Part shown: piece by piece, positions 58,604-64,000 of the stretch | Numbering within the stretch: position 1 is the stretch's first letter | Layout of the letters: each line of letters starts with the position of its first letter | From: Volvox africanus | Lineage: Eukaryota; Chlorophyta; Chlorophyceae; Chlamydomonadales; Volvocaceae | Direction of reading: 5' to 3' | DNA length: 64,000 nucleotides | Assembly (NCBI GenBank): GCA_030268105.1 | Contig: BSDZ01000078.1 | Location: forward strand, 5,565,001 to 5,629,000 | Position numbers and translations under genes: made by a program | The notes under the pieces: generated by a model | Seen by the model: the letters and a program-made list of their open reading frames with translations, nothing else | The model's database searches: none | Told to the model about the DNA's origin: nothing

Positions 58604-59371
58604 TGCTATCCGTGCTGCCGACGCCAACGAACTCAACAATGCGCCTGGAGGGGTGGTAGAGGGAGAAGCGCGAGGGAGAGGACGGGGAGGGGGAGGGACG
58701 AGAGGGGGGGGCACGAGGGGAAGGAGGACATCCTCATGATGACCAGGGCAGAAAAACGAAAACCCGTGGGACCGTAGCGGCGCCAGGGAAGGGATACGTA
58801 CTGGGTATAGCCGAGGGAGGGGTAGGAGGGGTATAGGGGTAATGTAGGAGGTGGAGGCACCCTCGTTCTGAGGGGGTGTGTTAAAAGAGGCACAAAACAC
58901 ACACATACACATACACATACACATATACACACATGCTGAAGCAGGTTAGCTGCTAGGTAATTAGCTTTTCCCCTGATATAGACAGACACGTAGCAAGGAG
59001 GCAGACAGGCAGACAGGCGGACGTATTTGTGGGAAAGCTTGCTCATTACGGCGGTCTCTGCAACAAATGACTCGAGACTCCCCCGCTGGTTCACAATGTC
59101 CGGCTTGAGTCGCTTCACCGCCACTCTGCGGATCAGGCCTGGGCACTTTTCCCCCTTCCCCCCCGCCCAACCCGGGGGTCCCGGGTGTGTATTTGGCCTC
59201 CTCCACCACTGCGAAGGCGCCCTCCCCCAGCTTGCAAAGGACCTTGAGTTCGTCCGGTCGCACCAGCATCCCGCCCATATCACGCAGGGTGGTAAAGCCA
59301 TGAGAGGCCTTGAGGGTGAGTTTGACGGCAGTGCCTGCGCCTTTGAAAGAGCTGCAGGTTGCGGGGGTGGG
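58562..59371 (-). pseudogene. TKL-type protein kinase N-lobe exons
   Basis: Minus-strand exons: about 59,371-59,180 with MLVRPDELKVLCKLGEGAFA and VVEEAKYTP (glycine-rich loop GEGAFAVV); about 59,131-59,030 with RVAVKRLKPDIVNQRG (VAVK lysine) and ESFVAETAVMSKLSHK (helix C Glu); 58,644-58,562 with IVEFVGVGSTDSSSEGVKQK and TMFLVQ. This supplies exactly the part missing from the kinase copies inside the palindrome. Those copies begin at SSSEG within the last of these exons. Because the downstream hinge exon is deleted here and the HRD exon is fused to W, this locus is also broken unless correct copies exist elsewhere. Confidence 0.75.
58890..58932. repeat. ACACAT microsatellite
   Basis: Imperfect CACACATACACATACACAT run within a kinase intron. 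Confidence 0.7.
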
Positions 59372-62300
59372 CGGGTAGGAGAGGGAAATAGAGGAGGGAG
59401 GTAGTTTTGTTTGCGGTTTTACTGGTTCAGGTTGAGGTGGTAAGGTGATGGAAGCGGTTGGGTGGATGTGTATGTGGTGACGGAGGGCATGTGTGTGTGT
59501 GTGTGTGTCTCAAGGTGCCGAGTACTGCGCCGCAAAAAAGTAAGTACCAGTATGACCAGTGGAATGTGCGTGCTACGGATGTGGAGGCAGATTTGGATGT
59601 GGATTCGGATGTGGAAATGTGTGTATGCTAACAGAACCGAGAAAACCGAACGCCGTGATGCGACACTCTTGCAGCAGGATGATGTCCTTACTTGGACTGT
59701 TTCTAAAAATACAATTGGTGCGTATCAATGTATTTGTTGTGTGTTAGGGGGGTACATCACCCGTGGCCACTAACCTGGCAGTCCCTACCTTCCCCGGTAT
59801 TTCGGGGCACCCTCATCCGGTCTCCCGACTTCTCCAAATCAGTGCTTTTCCCAGGTTCAGCACCCACCACCGGCATCCAGCGGAATCTGCCGAATCAACT
59901 AAAGCGTCAACTCCGCTCCTGGTCAGCTCGCAGGTCACTTTAATTGGAGTCGCGACCGTCCATAGACATGGGGGCACCCTGCCCTCAACTTTAAGTCTTT
60001 GGCCCGCTCTAGGTCGGGGTGGAAACCTGGAACTCCAGGGGCATATTAGTCGTGCCATAACAGTCGTGCCTGAACATATGTGTATTCGTGTATGTCCACG
60101 TTGATCAATGGCAAATCTACGTTAGGCATGGCTGCGCGTAAATGTGAATAGTGCAGGAAGAATTAAGGATGTGCCCACTTGAGGCCTCTTGAGGGGCGTA
60201 CGACTGGATGATAGGCTGCTATCACTAAGTACTACCAATGCAAGCGGTATCTATCTGTCCTGTTTGAGATGGCGGTGAGGGCACTGTCCATTAAACCAGT
60301 GGATTCAGGTACTCCTTCCTGAATAGGAAGGTCGCAACAGACCGTGAAGAAGGAAGCATAACAGGAGCATGGAAGAGACAACGCAGGAATTAAAGCGCTC
60401 AAACTTCAAGGTAATTGTCTCTGATACCGATCTAAAACGTACAACATTGGGTTATTGACGGGGATACGACAGCTCGCGAGCTCTCGCTCGACTGGGGTTG
60501 CGGATTTACATGTTCAGATATATTTCCAGTTTTACATCCTTGCTTGTTTCGCCCAGAGCCGGTTCTTTGTGTACTCGTGCTGCTTACACTTCCCAGCTGC
60601 TCTAGACCGGTTGAGCCGTCTTTAATGCCTTGCTCCTGGGAACGTTTTGCCGTCTCGGGTGGAAGCATACTTGTATCAAGTATCAAGATCGCGATAAATG
60701 TGGTACTTTCTGTTGAGGCAAACAGTGTATCGATCGGGCGAGTGTCCACGTCCACATAGCCAAGCGCAAAACCCCCAAAGGTCCGCTCAGGCTTCGTCGC
60801 CGAGCTTAACTGTTCCTTACTAGACAATGTCTGGAATAAATAGCAACTAAAGACTGCACGCAACATGCATCGCGGAAAATAGCCGTGGGAAGTACGGCGG
60901 TGAGGGGCGATGACACTCCCCCAGCCCGCTTTAATATCACTCCTCGAACCACTAATACATTTTGGTTGCTTAGTTGCGGAAAAATGGCCGATATTGCTAA
61001 ATCCTGAAAAGAAGTAAGGTGCTGGCATGAGTAAATATACTGCCGCTTTACAGAACTCCGTCCGGAACAACAGACCAATCGAGGTGGGTTACCTGTGCAA
61101 TACTTTCAATTTGTCATGTGCCTCGCAGCTACTCGTTCCTTCCAGCGATAGATATCGGCCACGTGGTGGACCCTTCCTCCTTTCGAAAACTTTCCGATTC
61201 GACAACATAAGATTTCCAGTGGCACAATAATTGCAATGGTGATGTGGTATTAATTATTGAACATCCGCTTAATTAGCCGTCGATGCAAACCATTTTGGAA
61301 AATCAGCTGGATCCCGCTTTGAAGCGTCCGACAGAATGATTTATGAAAGTGACACGAGTCATGTTGGCGATACTACCTTCTATTCTGTCGCCAACCCTAT
61401 TAGTGGTCTCCTGCCGCGCTTTGGCCGTGGTCTGTTCATAGGAAAAGTCCTTGCGGTTTGTTGAATGCCTGTTTCCTCCAAACCAATTTAGATAACCCTT
61501 GTTTAAAAACCAATGTGACATATTTGATAACAGCTCAAATGGAAGCGCTGTGCGCGATAATAGTGGACAGCCGTGGTTTCGCTCTGACAAATGTTATGGC
61601 CGGACCTGTTTCATCTGCAGCAATGTGACGGTCGGAGCTGCTTGAGGCAGGGTTCAGGCCTCTGCAGGGTCGCTTAGCTGCTCTGATGAGCCCGCTGACG
61701 CCCGATGGGGCGGCCTGCTGGAAATCAATCAGTCATTCTGTTCACGTCAATGGTTATGAGTGTTGAATTTCGAGACGCGGAGGAAACATCGTTATGGCAA
61801 CAATGAGATATGCGCGCTTTGATAAGTCTTCATACAGTTTCACAGCTGCACAACTAACATGTCTTGTACAGCCTCGTATGGGAGATTTTCCGCTGCTGAA
61901 TGAAATACATTGAATGAAGTAGTTACTGAGCCAAGAGCCTATACGACTAAAACCCTGACTTGCAGACTCCCCGCCACCCGCCCCTACCTGGTGCACATTT
62001 GGACCAAAGAGCCAGTGGCGCCCCAGTAGTGCTTTCCCACCTACCACGGGAAACGCCTTGATTCCCAAGGGATGTTTACGAGTGGCATGCACTGCGTGGT
62101 GCACCTGCGCGGCCTCCTGATATTGTACCGTATATGGCACGACATCGACTCTCCCAACTGCTTGACGTAGCGCCACCTGCTAGGATTACTAGAAAGCAAG
62201 ACTAACACGGCCTTGATAATTGATGCAGATCCGTCCGAACTTTTGGGTTTCTGCAATGCGGACATGTTGAGTTTTGCCTCCTCAGTAATCCACATAAAAT

Positions 62301-63860
62301 CCGATGTGACGACTAATTTGGCGACTAAACATTATGGTAGATTATGGTATTCAATAGGCCGCCCACCGGAGCTGACCGGGCGCCGTCGATGAGGTTGGTG
62401 TTGATTGGAGAAGTCCTTAAAAAGAAGAAATGGCGTTGAAGCCCTGATACCCCTGCCGCCTCCTTTCCAGTGGTACGTGATAGCAGCAAACAACCTTGGT
62501 GTTTGCACACCCCCTGTACATCAGCGATGTCCTATCAGTACCAAAATGCAATATGCCAGGGAATGCAGTGGTAAATGTTTGTGAGCCTTTGTTGATCGTG
62601 TGAAACAGAGTGGAATGGTACTTTGCTCTTCTGCCAGGTACCTCAGGTGAGTAGTGGCAAGTGCAAGTTGTCAGCAACCGTAGTACATTAAATCCGCCGT
62701 GAGCAGTTGTAAGAACCACTTACCCGGAACAATGTTACGTATCCTGTATAACACTGTCGTGCTTCGAGCTTTTTGCAGAACGCTTCGGACGATTGGAACC
62801 AACCATTTTATCCTTCTATAATTTATTGATTTGTTTATGATATTTGTTGTTTAGTTATCATTCCCGGATGTCATCCCGAACATCGCTGACCAAGGTAAGC
62901 ATTGTTGCTGGCATGCAAGCTATGGACATACCTTGCAACTAACGCCACGATACTTCATAAGTAATAGTAAGAATACTTGAAATCTCCGGAATCCATTAGG
63001 AGTCCCTATCCCCGAAATACTTGACTGTGATGGATGTGTCAAACCCGAGTTTCAACCATGGCAAAACTAAATATCCCGATGTAAAGGTCTATTAGTATCC
63101 TACTCTCATCGTGTGAAATGACTAGTTTGGCATGACTGGAGTCCTCAAGAGGTAGAAGTTGTCTTTCGACAGGGTGACGGACGGAGGAGCGCTCGACCAA
63201 TCAAACACAACTTGTCAAGGCGTAACGTTTCTTTATAAGTTTTCAGTCTTTATTCATCGAGCACACTAGCTGATGCTACTGCGTTCACAGCGTGACGGAT
63301 GGCCCCTTCGGACCGAGCTTGCTGGAGCGCTCTCAGCGACGTCGCTTGGTACTTCATCTTGATGCAACTAACCTGGCGTGATATTGGACACTGCCGGTAA
63401 GTGCGGCTTGGGTCCCCTTCCTGATTTCACAAAACAAGCCCTGGGCCGGGTAAAGTCTTCTCTCCCCTCTCCCGCGCCCTGGTCTCCCCGTGCTCTTTCG
63501 CACGTCTCTAAGTCGAAGTAGTTTGTGTCATCTGGGTTGATATCATCTGTGTGGGGAAGAGAATGCGTACCGTGTAATATTTCACACGTTGGGCAAAACC
63601 CCAAACCCTATTCGAAAATCTGTATACCAAAGCGATACACGGATACCAAAGCGCGGCAAATCTTGATTTCGTAGCTACTATTTCCGCTGCGTCATTCTGA
63701 CACTACCTGATCTCTAAAAATACTTTCAGCAGCTATTTACTCAATCGCCATTGTTCGGAACTTATTGGAACTTATTCCCCGTGCATGTCGCTTCACCTCT
63801 GATGTAACAATGCGTTTGCATTTGCATTTGCATTTTCATTTGCCTGCTGCCCCTTTTTCC
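59372..63860. other. No recognisable gene
   Basis: Includes a GT-dinucleotide run at about 59,490-59,509. Several open frames of 60-210 codons lie on both strands (longest minus, 60,432-61,070), but none shows a family motif, coding bias or splice partners that I could support. Confidence 0.45.
63806..63843. repeat. ATTTGC hexamer repeat
   Basis: GCATTTGCATTTGCATTTTC run, about five units with one substitution. Confidence 0.7.
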
Positions 63861-63879
63861 ATCGAATAACGTCATATTG

Positions 63880-64000
63880 GATGCCTTGCCACATTACGCG
63901 TTGTCGCAGAGTCGCCTGCCGGAGCTGGCGCAGGGACGTGGACCGCTGTCTGCAACGCCTCCACCTGCGGGACCCTACCCTCGACTGCCTCACCCGGCTG
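63880..64000 (+). CDS. Possible F-box/LRR protein, start cut by window edge
   Basis: The plus frame reads CRRVACRSWRRDVDRCLQRL, then HLRDPTLDCLTRL. The VACRSWRRDV stretch resembles the end of an F-box (VCRSWR) and the following residues a leucine-rich repeat. It remains open to the window end. Start and first exons are undetermined and the call rests on about 35 residues. Confidence 0.35.

Noticed and set aside
60432..61070. 212-codon minus-strand open frame
   Set aside because: No motif, no coding bias that I can see, and competing frames on the other strand; chance frame.
61690..61740. CTGATGAG...GGAAATC resembling a hammerhead ribozyme core
   Set aside because: The stem II pairing needed between CTGATGA and GAAA is not formed, and stems I and III are not evident.
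1..64000. Prokaryotic or phage origin of the whole window
   Set aside because: Pervasive GT-AG introns, eukaryotic families, CACTA and LTR elements; bacterial sequence is limited to short scraps.

Overview
This window is nuclear DNA of a eukaryote, most likely a green alga. Every convincing gene is split by short GT-AG introns. The families seen are Kazal inhibitors, EndoU, TKL-type kinase, guanylate kinase and HNH. Telomere-like TTTAGGG/TTTTAGGG blocks and a CACTA DNA transposon with typical termini also fit Viridiplantae. The species cannot be fixed from the sequence. Short fragments of Rickettsiales-like bacterial genes suggest a lineage that hosts or hosted such an endosymbiont.

0-19 kb is ordinary genic DNA. 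It holds part of an EndoU endoribonuclease gene (+, from 160), two tandem paralogous secreted multi-Kazal inhibitor genes (-, 4,212-7,839 and 9,833-12,420) whose exon phases close perfectly, and a low-complexity Ala/Ser/Glu-rich gene (+, 15,040-18,176). Long intergenic stretches lie between them.

19.3-30.3 kb is a composite insertion. Telomere-like repeats lie at both edges (19,322 and 30,281, same orientation). Two inverted, decayed copies of one CACTA element (19,708-24,448 with TSD ACC; 25,610-29,923 with TSD GGG) flank a 1.15 kb patchwork of bacterial gene scraps: folC, hemW, pntA, IS630, IS66, trmD and a tRNA-like sequence. A further IS982 scrap lies just outside the left copy, so that copy landed inside already transferred bacterial DNA.

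31.1-57.8 kb is a giant imperfect palindrome. Arms of about 11.7 and 14.9 kb surround a 127 bp spacer at 42,791-42,917. Each arm carries an HNH-like gene, a guanylate kinase pseudogene fragment, an unrecognised split gene and protein-kinase pieces, and each contains a smaller internal inverted repeat. The arms differ by SNPs, by a 54 bp coding repeat (2 versus 3 copies), and by a 927 bp exon-bearing unit (1 versus 4 copies). One of the four units is split by a 399 bp TRIM-type LTR element with a 5 bp TSD. The kinase N-lobe lies separately at 58.56-59.37 kb.

59.4-63.9 kb shows no recognisable gene. A possible F-box/LRR gene starts at the right edge. The palindrome and the bacterial patchwork both need read-level confirmation, but TSDs, arm divergence and copy-number differences argue against a simple assembly artefact.
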